Below are positions 35,388 to 48,300 of a DNA stretch of 64,000 bases, one piece after another (positions within the stretch are counted from its first letter, which is position 1; the number at the start of each line of letters is the position of its first letter). The stretch covers positions 310,001 through 374,000 of the forward strand of contig JACDOX010000120.1 of the NCBI GenBank assembly GCA_014549065.1. The letters are read 5' to 3'. The stretch comes from Cardinalis cardinalis. Lineage: Eukaryota > Chordata > Aves > Passeriformes > Cardinalidae. A program made the position numbers and the translations under genes. The notes beneath the pieces are model-generated. The model ran no database searches and was not told the DNA's origin. It saw only the letters and a program-made list of their open reading frames with translations.

Positions 35388-35823
35388 GCTCATCAAAGCT
35401 AAAGAAAATTCAGTGGAAATCTCGCTCCTACTCATTGCTTGGAAAATACTCTATTTGCAATATATCACTGAACCGTCAAAGACTCTTTAAAAAAAACATG
35501 AAGGAACAACTCTTTTGGGAATGCACGTGTATGATAACTTTACCACTAGTGATAGGAATATGCTTCTGCTGTTGTAGATACTGTTGTGCATCAGTGTGGG
35601 CTTTTGTGTCATGACCAAAAGGAGAAAACTATTTAATGGATGATAAACTCACAAATATACCTAGGGCTCAACTTGAACTGTAACAGTCTAAGTTTGGGGA
35701 AGAGATTTTCTGGAATTTTTTATTTTGTATTTTAACCAATGCTGTGAGAGCATATTGATATATCCAAAGTGCAGTTATATCAACTATGCTTTTGCTTAGA
35801 AAGGTTGGACTGTAAAATCATAG

Positions 35824-36665
35824 TCACAGAATGGTTTGGGTTGGAAGGAACCTTAAAGATCGTCTAATTTCAAGGCCCTCTGCCATGGGCAGGGGCACCT
35901 TCTAGTGTCCCTCCATCCAGCCTGGCCTTGAACACACCCAAGGATGGGATATCCACAAGTTCTGTGTGGCAACCTGTGCCAGTGCCTCACCACCCATACA
36001 GTAAAGAGTTTCTTTACATATCTAATCTAAATCTGTCTTCTTCAAATTTTCAGCCATTTCCCCTTGTCCTATCACTACACTTCCTGATACAGAGTCCCTC
36101 TCCAGCTTCTCTTTAGGCACCTTCAGACACTGGAGGGTTTTTCCTGTGAGGTCTCCACACAACCTTCTCTTCACCAGGCTGAAAAGCCTCGACTTTTTCA
36201 GCTGATCTTCATTGAGGGCTGTGCTCCAGTCCTCTCACCAACCTGGTGGCCCCCTCTGGGCTGGCTCCAGCAGGTCCCTGTCCCTCCTGTGCTGGGAGCC
36301 CAGGGCTGGATGCAGTGCTCCAGGTGGGTCTCAGCAGAGCAGAGCAGAGGGGCAGAATCCCCTCCCTGCCCTGCTGCCCACGGGGCTCTGGATGCAGCCC
36401 AGGACACGTTTGGCTCTCTGGGCTGGCAGTGCCATGGCTGGGCCATGGGCAGCCTCTCACCCACAGCACCCCCAAGCCCTTCTGGGCAGGGCTGCTCTGG
36501 GGTTGTTCATGCCCAGCCTGTAAGCTGTGCCTGGGATTGCAATGACCCAGGTATAAGACCTTGCCCTTGCTTTGCACGGACACATCTCTCAAGCCTGTCC
36601 AGGTCCTTCTGGATGGCTTCCCTTCCCTCCACTATCAACTGCACCGCACAGCTTGGTGTCCACAG
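35824..36665 (-). mobile_element. CR1 LINE in the LMBRD2 3' UTR
   Basis: It begins CACAGAATGGTTTGGGTTGG and continues through CAGAGCAGAGCAGAGGGGCA to the CACACAGCTTGGTGTC-like region. If LMBRD2 ends at one of the distal signals, this copy is transcribed antisense within its 3' UTR. Confidence 0.92.
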
Positions 36666-36667
36666 AT

Positions 36668-36711
36668 AGCCCTTGAGGTTCCTTCCATCCTGGTACTCTG
36701 TGATTCCATGA
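36668..36711 (+). mobile_element. CR1 tail in opposite orientation
   Basis: CCTTGAGGTTCCTTCCATCC followed by CTCTGTGATTCC is a plus-strand CR1 terminus. It directly abuts the minus-strand copy and forms a tail-outward pair with it. Confidence 0.6.
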
Positions 36712-37735
36712 AATTTTTTGGTATAAATTTTGGAGCGATGTGTGTTGGTCAAAAAAAGGCTGTATTTTTTCTTTTCCAAGATTATAAGCAGATACATGAT
36801 TTTAGCATGTGTAAATAGTTGAAATTGAGTATGGACCTGAGTGTCACTGTCATAAGAACATATGTGCAATAGCAAGAATATATTATTGAAGATACAATAT
36901 CTGTTTAAGATCTTTACAGATGTAATGATTCAAAATCATGGCACTAGTGTTTTTGTAACTGTAAAAGAAACATACTATGAAGATGGAGTTAAATACTGAA
37001 ACATGATAATTTGCACGCACCTCAGGCACGGCTTCAAACTCTAGACTATTTCTTTAAAAGAAGGGAAATACATAGCATGACTAGGTAATGGTAAACACTT
37101 TTTATATCCTAAATACCCTGGTTGCATTATATATCAGTTTTTAAGGTGCCTGTATTTTGCAGTAGGTTGTTGCAAAAAGAATAATACCTTGCCATTCAAA
37201 AATGCCAATTATTAACAGTGTAAAAAAGCTTCACATTAATTTCATTAGTGTAGGTATATTTTTAAACCATAGTTAGTTGTATGAATTTTCAAATATAATC
37301 ATAAGGTAAAAGATGTGGTCGAATTCGTGGTAACTTTGGTAATTTGAATAATTTTAAACATTTTGGTTTTTGTCTGAAATCTTTACCACTTGGGAGCTTT
37401 CTTATGTGCTTTTTGCAAAATTATGTTGAAAACTAAAAGAGAACATGTTTTTATCATACAGTCTTTATCATGCTTAAAAAACACATCCCTTAAAGCAGCT
37501 AGGAATGAATTATTCTGAAAAGTTTTCATGAATGACATGTTCTAGTAATTTTTAACAATAGTCTGTGTTTTCTCAAGTAATTGTTAATGGGGATCTAACT
37601 CTACCTCCTGTGATTTTAGTACATGTGTTGTAATAGTAGTGGTATTTGTAATACATTGATCTGCCTGTTTTGAAACACTGAATTGTTACTATGAAGGAGA
37701 AAAAAAATCTTTATTTGTATAGAAATAATTCTATT

Positions 37736-37741
37736 AATAAA
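37736..37741 (+). terminator. LMBRD2: Candidate polyadenylation signal AATAAA (first)
   Basis: It lies 2.35 kb after the LMBRD2 stop codon and is followed by a T/G-rich stretch (TTGTCAGTTTTGTTCTTAGG) of the kind found downstream of cleavage sites. It is the best of the three candidates by context. Confidence 0.5.
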
Positions 37742-38762
37742 TTAGCAGGCATACCATAATTGTCAGTTTTGTTCTTAGGTGAATACAGTGAATGTCAGCC
37801 ATGCCCACAGGCATTCAAGATCATGCAATTTCCAGACTACTCATATGAGGTCACTTTTTAGTTTGAGTACTTTGTGTTTGTAAAAGCTTGTTCCAAGTCT
37901 TAGGCTTGAATCTTATCAGGGACTGGAAGTTGAGAAGATGAGTCTCTCTTTATTCAGATATTTCTTTAGGAATTCTATGGTAGCACCTATTTAATTTATT
38001 TTTGAACTACTTAGTAGTACTATCTTGAATTCATCCTTACATGAAAGGCGTTGTATATGTTCTTGGGCACCCATCCATATGACTGTTCTTAGACTCTATA
38101 TTTCTGTTTTAAAAAATTGTATCAGCAGTTTATTTATAAAAACATTTGGCAGAAATAAAATTCAAACTCTTTATATAACTCTTGAGATGTCACTTCAAAG
38201 GGATCTAATTCAGAGACAGTAGAAAAGCTATTAGAAGGAGCTTCTGTTTTCTGAAAATCTGTGAAATAACTACCTACTCCCTGCTGACCAGACAATGGGA
38301 TTAAGCCTTCTTGGGGCCTGTTTTTTCCCCTCTCAGTGAAATGGCTGCAAGCAGAATTTTCAGAGGAAGCATGGTCAAGGTTTTATATATAACAGGTGGC
38401 TAGTCCCTGGTGCAGATTTCATTAGAATACAGTAATTTGAAGAGTTGACTGTATAAATTAATGTCAGTGGGATTGCAGATTCTAACATAGACATTCTGAG
38501 CTGAACATTTTTGATGTTGCAGTGCAGTAAGGGAGAACCAGTGGCTGCTTTTTGAGCTCTGAAAAGCTCTAAAGAATTGTCACATCCTCCTGGATGCTGT
38601 TTGGTTAAACAGGGAGTTGATAAGTGAAGTCAGGTTTCCTCCATTGTATGTATTGCTGACCAGGAGTTATCCAGGCTCTAATTACATGCAATTTATTGCC
38701 TAATTTAAAGCATGTTTTGAAAACTCACTATGGGTTCATATGACTGAATCTGGAATACTTTC

Positions 38763-38768
38763 AATAAA
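38763..38768 (+). terminator. LMBRD2: Candidate polyadenylation signal AATAAA (distal)
   Basis: It is followed within 60 bp by TTTTCTGTTCACTTGAG, a possible downstream element. It would give a 3.4-kb 3' UTR. A further AATAAA is at 38154-38159. Confidence 0.35.
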
Positions 38769-38901
38769 GAAATATGGTGTACAACTATAGAAGAATAATA
38801 TTTTCTGTTCACTTGAGCTAGTTTCAAACAAGTTTGGTTACTGCTAGTACAAATAATGCAGAACTTGGCTGGGGGCTGTATCCCTAAGGATTTACCCCAC
38901 T

Positions 38902-39059
38902 CCAGAGAGCTGTGGATGCCCTGTCCCTGGAAATGTTCAGGCCCAGGCTGGACATGGCTCTGAGCACCCAGTTCTAGTTGAAGATGTGCTGGCTAACCAG
39001 GAGGGCTGGACTAGGTGGCCTTTACAGATCCTTTCCAACCCAAACTGTTTTGGGATTCC
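38902..39059 (+). mobile_element. CR1 3'-end fragment
   Basis: It runs from TGGATGCCCTGTCCCTGGAA through CAGGCTGGACATGGCTCTGA to TCCTTTCCAACCCAAACTG and a degraded GATTCC end. Confidence 0.88.
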
Positions 39060-41788
39060 ATGGTGCTTCTCAGACAGATTGTGGCAACTCTTGATGGGTT
39101 CTTTCCTGCTACAGCTCCAGTCCTAGTAGCCCTACAGCTAAATGAAGTTAAAACTAGCTTTGATGTGTTTAAGCAGTGACTATCACTTCTGATGCTCCAG
39201 ATTAGGTGATTTTAAATACAATTCCCTTGCAAACTGTGCTGTTGGAAACTGAGTGTTGACGAATTTTTCTGTCAGTGTATTTATAGAGTCATATTTATTT
39301 GCTGCTAAAGAATGTAAATTATATATATCTTTATTGTTTCACTTCCTGAATTACTGAGCACTTAGTGTATGCTTCGTGCCATCATTTCTGCAGTTTTCTC
39401 TCTATCAGTGAACACCAAAAAAAAGCCCCAAAACACCAAAAATCCCACCCAAGTTAAGTACAAATATTTGAATGTCTTCCTGTTAAAGATTCAAATGAGT
39501 GAAAATAATGAGTTCAACTCACAATGAGCTTCAAAAAGCAATGTGAAAACATTACCTAATCAGTATTGGAGTTCTTAAAAAGTACAGATAGGCAAAAAGC
39601 TGTAGTCAAACTTATAACTCCTACTTGATTTGTAGTTCTTTTTTTCTTAATACATATTTTGGTATGTATATTAGGAAATATGTGCCCTACTGAGCTAAGG
39701 AGGGGTGCAACTCTCAGCTGTGAAGTGAGGCAGTGCTTTTATGAGGGAAGGTAAAAGATAATGTAGCTTCTAATCTGTGCTTATAGTGATAGTTTGCTTT
39801 GGGCAAAGGATGACATAGCTTCTTATTTAACTACAGTAAAGTGTTAAGAAAAAAAGAAACTTTATGCTTCTATTTACTGCTTCCAGTAAATTACTGGAAA
39901 AATCATGGTATGTAATCTGACTTTATTTTGCAATCAAGCACTTGTAAAGTAGTCATTAACAGTGTTAAGGGGAATGGTAGAAAGCTGCTGTCTTTTCAAT
40001 ATTTTTTCATGCTATTGTAAAATATAACATGAACAATGATTTTTACATAGGAAGTATTAAAAATTATTACTATGATTTTCTATAATTATGGTAATTTGTA
40101 TTTTATTAAATTTGGAATACTGTAAATATTATGTGAAAAATACTACATTTAGTTTCAGTTTTCATAATTGCTTTAATTACTTGAAATCTGAGGGGCATTC
40201 ATAATACCAAATAGAGAACACTTTATGAAGGAAAACTTATTATGAAGCTTCTTAAAAAAATCTGACTGGTTCATTACAGACATATAGGTGCATCTTAATT
40301 ATTAACAATAACACTACTAAGGGGATATATCGTGTCCTAGCTTTTTAATTTTTCTTTGAAATTCAGAAAATTGTTACTTTTTTCAGAGCAGCCTAGTTGT
40401 GAATCTTGTAAACTTTCTGAAACTTTTACATTCCTTTTCCCTAATGGGCTCTGCAGGAATATGTACTGCTTCATGGCAGTACATACACACCTAATACTAG
40501 CTGTGCCTCTAATTAAGTAGTCTAATCTGAAGCTGAGACACTCCTACACCATTTGATTATGTTAACAGAAATTCAGCATTCCTAGCCAAAAAAAAAGGCA
40601 CGTTGAACTAGATCCCTTTTAAATACATTAATTGCTGTTGTTGATTTTATTGCATTATATTTGATACCCTCTGTTTGGGTCAAATCATAAGCCCAATCAG
40701 GTTTGTTCTTTGTTTCTCTTAGAATGCATTGGAATGAAGTCCTCAGCATGCTTTTGTGTGCATGTGTGTGTTTTAGTATGCTGCTTAAGTAATTTCCTCA
40801 GGATAATGTTCTTGTGTTTGACATATTCCTGTGAACTAGTAGTTTCAGAGTGATACTTTAGCTGTCACTGTAGAAATTAATTATTTTCAATAGAAATACA
40901 TTGTGTTTCTTTAGAGGTATCTGGAAGATAAGGGAATTCATTTGTAAGTATAAGTTTAGTAATAGACCTCCATTCTCCAGTGTATATCAAGATAGGCTGT
41001 AGGAGTGCTGCTTATGGATAGACTATCTTCTTTTGCCTTATGATACAAGTATGTATGCATAAATACCTTGTTTTGAAATTCACAGAATTAAACATTTTTC
41101 TCTGTAGTGTTCTGAATTACTGTTGTTACTGGATTATATTTTTGAAATGTGTGTTACAATATATATAATCAAATACTTAAATTGGCATGAAATAAATAAT
41201 TTCTGCAATACATTTTCCCTGGTGTATTTTAGATATTCATGCTTCTCTGAGGTGTTTTTGAAAGTAGTCTTTTAGAGAAACTTGACCTATTTCTTTTTTC
41301 TAGGTGGAACTTATACTTTTATTAAAAGTATATTCATACTTTAGAAGATAATCCAACCTTGTTTTGGTTATCATTTTGAATCTTCTTGAAGGCAGATTAA
41401 GAAGGGAAATTGAGAAGAATATTGCATACGTGGTGTTGTCAGGGAAACCTCTGAGAACCCTGTATGCTTCTGGGACTAACTTGGCACTGAGTATTTCTGT
41501 GGGGCATAAAGTGGGATGAAAGGTAGGGTCTGTACATCTCCTTCTCTGTGAGAACTCATACTAGGACCATTCCTTCTAGTTCATCCAGGCCCCTGGTGAC
41601 AATGAAGGCAAGAGACTGATCCACTGCAGCTGTGAGGAGATGGACACAGCAAAGGAATTGACTCCATCTCATCTTTTTCAGGCTTACATGTTTATTGCTT
41701 TTACCTTCCCTACAGAGAAAAAAAAAGGTAAAGGAAGAAGAGAAAATATTTTTTTTTAAATTTAAATGTTTTACTATCTCTGTAAGTT
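39060..41788. other. Intergenic DNA, no gene seen
   Basis: AT-rich unique-looking sequence with no open frame of note and no recognised repeat. One 10-bp perfect hairpin is present (40460-40485). Confidence 0.6.
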
Positions 41789-42312
41789 GATGGAGGTGAT
41801 TCTGCCCTTCTGCTCTGCTCTGGTGAGACCCACCACTGCTGCATGCAGCTCTGTGGTCCCCAGCGTAAGAGGGCCATGAATCTGTTGGAACAAGTCCAAA
41901 GGAGAGACACAAAGACAGTCAGGGAGCTGGAGCACCTCCTCTGTGACAAAAGGCTGTGTTGAGTTTGTTCAGCCTGGAGAGGAGGAGGCTTCAGGGAGAT
42001 CTCACTGCAGCCTTTCAATACTTCTGGGAGGTTTGCAACTAAGATAGAGCTGACAAGGGATTATGTTTTTAAACTGAAAGAGGGTGGATTGAAGTAAAAT
42101 ATAAGGAAGTATTTAACAATGTGAGTGGTGAAACAGTGGCAGAAGTTGCCCTGAGAGGTGGTGGATGTCCCACCCATTGTAACTTTCAAGATCAGGCTGG
42201 AGGGTGCTCTGAGCGCCCTGATCTAGCTGAAGGTGTTCACATTCATTGCAGTGAGGTTGGAACTAGATGACCTGTACATTCTTCCAATGCAAACTATTCT
42301 GTGATTCTGTGA
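41789..42312 (+). mobile_element. CR1 LINE, plus strand
   Basis: It begins at GGAGGTGATTCTGCCCTTCT and follows the CR1 consensus order through TTTTAAACTGAAAGAGGGTG to a complete tail ACTATTCTGTGATTCTGTGA. About 524 bp, 5'-truncated. Confidence 0.93.
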
Positions 42313-45300
42313 GTGATCTGTGTATATATATATTTTTTAGGGGTGGTTTGAATAGGGAAGTGAATCATTTTCCAGATAGTTAACCAGCCACACTCTTCCT
42401 CCAGAACCTAGATTGATAAGTTACTACTCTTAAACCTACCAATCTACTATCTATGCAATTCAGTTAATGGGAATTGTCCTTATTCAATACTAACTTTCAG
42501 TAATTTGTTGGCAGATGTTTATTTTCTCAAAGAAGAATATAAATTATGGTGTTTAGTTGTTAGCAGTTGCTAATGAAACTACATTGAGTATTCAGTGGAT
42601 TTTACATCTTCTGAAATACCATCTGCCTGACTGTGAAATTACCAGACTTTGGATTTAACTCTACCCTTCCCTCTGCAGCTCCACCTGCGGAGTGCCATGG
42701 TGCTTGTTCATCTTGGTGTCTGCTCTGCATGCTGTGATAAAGATCTTTACCCTTTCTCTCCATAAACATCCTGTCTTTCGCATCTTACTCTGCACTGGTT
42801 CATTATGTGCCATTGCCTTCGGGATTTTTTGAGAGCTTTATCAAAAAGCCAAAGTTGGTCGAGGCCCAGCTGAGAGAGAAGACAATTTCCCTTCACAGGC
42901 AGCGTGATCTGGACTGCAAAGAGAGATTCAGCTCATGAACAGAAGTCAGATATTGGAGTGATTTATGAATGTGGGCTGCACACAAGCACAAGAAAAGCTC
43001 TCAGGTTCCTTCCGCAGAAATGTCTAGTTAAAAGTGTGTGTTTTGAGTTGCTCAGCAAGATGTTGTGCTGTAACTGAGCCAGTGCCTAGGCATGTCTGTG
43101 GAAACCTGCCAAGCCTTTGCAATCTAAGTGAATGCTTATAGTTAAATCATCCACAGTCAAAAGAATAATTTCCAGAGTTTAGGAAAGGTCATCTATTCTA
43201 AGTAAACTTCATAAAGACTGGATACTGGTGAGAATTTTCCATGTGTATTCTCTGTTCATCTTTTCCCCCAGAGGCTGCTCCTTTCATAAGTATTTGTACT
43301 CCTGCTTTTTATTTTGGAAGATTTTGCTGGTTTCAAATCAGTCCTGAACAAATGTGCTTGAGATTGCCCAAAAAATCACCAGCAAGGGTATGAGCAAAAG
43401 TCAGAATTAATATTACACTACAAAGCACAATGAATGCATTGGTAAGATTCACTCTACTTACAAAGGACAACTGAGGCACAACAAGGGAAAGCAAGCAACA
43501 ACTAAACCAAAAGAAATCCAGGCAATCAAAACAGAAATTTATTGAAAACTGCCTAGGGGGGGTGTGTGTGTGGGGGGTGTGTGTGTGTGTGTGTGTCTGT
43601 AAAGACACAGTGTAAACAAGTGTCAAAGAGTGTAGACAAAGTATAAACAAGGATGAAAAGGAATGCAGCCTAAAGTTTAATGATTTATACCTTAATTTAT
43701 AGCTTCACTTTAACAATCTAACAGAGAAATCACCAGCATTTAGCCTAAATTATAATTGTAACTTAACCTAACTTCCAGATTTGCCATAGCATATGTGCAG
43801 AGGGTATGCAGGCAGTCATAGTCAGTGCAAGATAAGGTAGCCGTGGAAAAATCTCCCTCAGAGCTTGGTGAAAAAACTCACTTTGGATGCTTTTGAGTCT
43901 CCTTATGGGCAAAGGGTTGGGCCTTGAGGAGTGAGGATGTCGGCCCAGGACACATGGTGGTTCAGTGATCATCCAGGTATAGGAACCCTGGAGCTTGCTG
44001 GCTCCCAGAGGCTTCCCCCTCAGAGGGACATTGCTGGTCACAGGCCTGCTGAGCCAGGAGAGCTCAGTGGGCCCCATCTTGGACTGCTCTTTACAGGGTT
44101 GCAAAAGAGAAGGCTTTAATCATAACAATGTTTCATCCTGGCCACAGTTTGTGCTGGCACTTTCTTTGAAAGTGTGAGAATCGGAATGTTACGCCATTCA
44201 GACCAGAGAGATGCTTTCCAAGGCTGCTCATGAGAAAAACAAGCTTGTTAGGAGTTCCTGGGAACAGACAGTGTTTCTGATAAGCTCAGAAAGAGCTGAG
44301 CCCAGGTGGTGTTTCCAAGGAAAGGCCTTAAAAGCATTTCTCAGATCACACTGCAGCCTGGGAAGGAATGGCAGGGGGTGCACCACCACAAAAATCTGTG
44401 GGAATCGTGAAGGTAAGTGAAAGTGGTGTATGACTTCCAAGACATTTCAGTGAGCAAGCAACAGCTTTCAAGCCCAGGTTTCACAAAATAACTACCAGGT
44501 CTATTGCATGGCAGTCAGTGTGGTATAGCACCACTCCCTTCAGAGACAGCTTGTGTGTGGAAAGGAATGAGGCTAAGCCAACCTAAGGCAGAGAGAGACA
44601 GGACAAAGGAAGCGTGTTGAGAGGCAAAGTGAAGCATGAGGGAGTGTTTGAGCTGTGATGGGAAGGGAGGCGTGAGTTCTGCTGGCTCCTGGGGTGAGTT
44701 TATCACCTTTTGCTACTCCCAGCCTCACCATGTATTTTCTGTAGGAAATCTGATAGCAACATGCTGATGGCTGGCCCCTAAGGCCCAAGAATATGTAGCT
44801 TTGACTGCAGAGGAGTGACCAAAGCCTGTGTTGGGCTTAGTACTGTGCCACCACCTTGTAGCTTTTGCCTTTCATTTCTGATATTAAACCCAAGCACAGT
44901 TCATGGCTTGAAGTTAGGGATTTCCTGACACAGGGAGATCGAGGAAGCGATTTGGGAGGGAGTGTGAGCAATTGTGCAATTCAGAGCACCAAAATAAAAT
45001 ACTTGTGGTTTTGCCCCGGACAATTCAGTGGTGGGCTGGGAAGACATAGACGCTGGGAGTCACGCCGTCTGAACTAATGCTTAGAAGGGCTTCACAGATC
45101 ACCAGAAACTTGTTTTCTCTGAGCAATAAACATTGCAGAGACTGTAGTTAAAGAACACTGATGGAGTGTAGAGCAGTAGGCAAGCAAGTATAGAACAGCA
45201 GGACTGGGATCTGCAGGCTCAGGGCAGCAAGTGGCTGGGCAGGGTCTGTCCCAGGTACCCACAGAGGTGGAAGCCTCTGCTAGAGGGGATGACAGCATGA

Positions 45301-48300
45301 GTTATGGTGAGCATACCCCTTTTGTTGGTTCTGAATGATTTGGAATTTATTTAGAGCTAGAAATAAATAAAAACCTTTAAAACACTTCCAGAAAATGGGA
45401 TGAATTTGTTTCCTGTTGAAAGGCTGTTGAAATATAATCAGATATTCAATCACAATTTACTGGGAACAATAACACTAATGAGCTCTAGGAATTGCCAGGA
45501 GCCATAATTACTAATGAGCTATAAGAATTAACAAGCTTGATTCTACTCTCATTGAAATGAAGGCCTTTGTCAGCAGCAGTAGCAAACTACGTCTTAGGTG
45601 GTTATTTCTCTGGGAACTGTTAATGGGCTTGACTAAGCTCATTAGTACGTTTGAACAAAGAACAGATATTAAACCAGCCATTAGATTAGATATAGATTCT
45701 ATCCATTGGAGATCATAGCTTGTTGATCCTTCAAAGGGATCCAAGCTATAATGTTCAGTGCTGCAATTTGAGCTTATCTACCACAGGGCAAGATGACACT
45801 TCATTTACTTTGGAGTAGATATGCTGATAAATACTAAACCAGTATCCCTACAGAAAAGTATGCTCAGGAACAGGATTCAGAATAGCTGGCCCAATGTCAC
45901 AATGAAGAGATCTGAGCTTTTGTTTTTAGCTTGGAAATCTTTTAGCACTTGCAGAGAACAAGAAAATATCACAGTCTGCAAAATTATTATTGGGTTCCAA
46001 CAGTACAGTATTAGATTCGAAAGTTGTTTCCTTGGATGCTTACACTCAAGATACTTTTTATTTCTCTGTTACTTTAACATCAAGAACTCCAACACTCTCT
46101 GCTATCTTCCACCTTGGCTTCTGCCACAAAATCAGGCAGACCACCATAGCAACTCTTAACCTGGATACGAATTTTCTTTCTTTGGCAACATTTTCAAATT
46201 TGCTGTGTTCCTGAATTTCTGGTGACAGAAAGTGATCCTAGAAAGGTGCAAAGAACTTTTCTTCGCATGGCTTGAGAAGTCCCCAGCTAAATAGGGATGA
46301 ACTACAGAGACACAAGACACAGGAGTGTCCATCCCAGCTTGCGGCTTGCTTGCAGTAGAGCACTCTGCTGCAGCACACACCTTAATTTTCTACAGCAGAA
46401 CAGGAAGGATTTGAAAACATCACCCATGTTATGCCAAAATTCTCCTTCAAGGAATTGAGGTGTTTGCGCATAATAGTGGTATGCTAGTTGATTCATAAAA
46501 CTCATGTAAGTGCTGAACTTCTATCTGTAATGGAAGAAAAGCAAGACTCTTTACTTGGGTTCTATCACTCTTATACATTTTAATTGCTACTTCCTTGCCA
46601 AATCTATAAATTGTGAATTCTTTACATTTTAATAGTTTAGAAATTAATGAAGTCAGCTAACTTCTCAATTAATCCTTTTGAAAAGAATAAAAAATATCCT
46701 TGAAGAATAGACAATATCCTTTATTCCTTTTACCACTTCAGTGCATACTTGAAGATTAAATTTCTTTCAGAGCATGTCTGCTTAGAGCAGGAGCACAGAC
46801 CTTGTATCAGCAATCTCTTTGTCAGCTGCATGTGTGATTGTCCCACCCAAACACTGCCACTTCCATCCCACACCACCACACATTCTTCTGCACTGCTTGC
46901 TGCTTTCCTTGCAACAGGAAACTCTGGGCTGCTTTCCAACAGACCCCAGTTAAGGTAAGTATCCCTATGTTTGAAATAACCTTGGTATTCATGTGAGGCA
47001 AAGTCCTGCCTTCCAGAAAACCATGGACAGCCTTCAAAAACTCTACACAGCAGATTGTGCCAATGATGAAGATCTATTTATGTACCTGTCTATGTGTACA
47101 GCTAGCTAGCTGTCCACACCAGGTGCTCCACGAGAAACTTGTTAAATATTCTATAAGACTCACTAAACTCCTCAGCTCAGTGCAGTGATCCTTTCATCTT
47201 CCTCATCAATTGAAAAACCCCTTTCAAAGCAGTCTCCACAAGAATGGGGCAAGTCTAGAGCAGAATTGTTCAAGAGGACCTCCTTCTTCTCCCTTGCAAC
47301 AGTGAAGGGCTGAATTCTTTGGCATGGGCAGAAGGAGTTCAGTGGGTTTGGATTTAGGCTGTGACATTTCACAATTCCCATGTCAGGAGCCCTTAACACA
47401 TTATTCCTTTCCAGGAAACTTTTCTAGGAAAGTCCCTAGGCTAGACATTCAATGAATTAAGTGCTTTGTAAACTTTGCAAAAGAAGCCTTGTGCCCTCCA
47501 AGGGCCGCTGCAGTGTGTTCCCTGGCTCCTGAGCTAAACATTATGTCAGGAGACTGATGCCTTACCCATTCAACCTACAGAAGATTCCTCAGGCTGATGA
47601 CCACGCACATGCCAAGCAAAAATCCAAAACTTTGAGAAAAAAAATGGAAGAGATGTATTGCTTTTTGTGCTTCCTTTTCTTTCCGCATGCCTCAGTTTGG
47701 GTAGCAAACTGTTGAAATGTTGATGATAGATAGAAAACTACACTGACCTGGATTTCATACCTAGGAATGTTTTGTATTTTATTCAAAGTACAAGATCCAC
47801 CAGGGATATACCTGGACTTGAAACTGCGGGACTTAACTCCCTGAATGTGTTTGTCTAAAATCTGTTTTATCTGGCTGCATTAGCTTTGACTAGGAATAAC
47901 ATGGTAAAGAATTGGATGTGCATGGGGAAGGAAGAGTTAACTTCCACTTAATGACTTTTGCAGCCTTACTTCATTATTTAGAAAGCCTGTTATTTAAAAA
48001 GCCACTGTCAGGGACTGTGAGGAATGGAGATGGGCTTTGCAGATAACTCAAGCTGCTTAAGGGACCGTACACAGTAATGACAGTGTACCTGCCCTCCACA
48101 AACCTGTCAGTGCTGCTGGCAAACCGTTTTTTATATACAGCAGTGCAGTCCTGGCTATCAGAATAGTTATTACCTTGCCAGGGACTTGGCTACTCCCATT
48201 TTAACTCCCATGAAAATTCCAATATTTTCAAGTGGGAGACATTTTCATATACTGCCTTTTTTCCTGTGGATTCTTCAGAAACTAAAATTAATCTTTTTTT

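Larger units (their letters stand above)
35388..38770 (+). other. LMBRD2: LMBRD2 3' UTR zone
   Basis: This is AT-rich sequence after the stop codon, with no further coding homology. It contains a minus-strand CR1 insertion (35824-36665) and three AATAAA signals (37736, 38154, 38763). The transcript end cannot be chosen from sequence alone, so the right boundary is set at the last of these signals. Confidence 0.5.

Noticed and set aside
36198..36669. Overlapping 85-127-codon frames on both strands
   Set aside because: All lie inside the CR1 in the LMBRD2 3' UTR zone and are repeat-derived.
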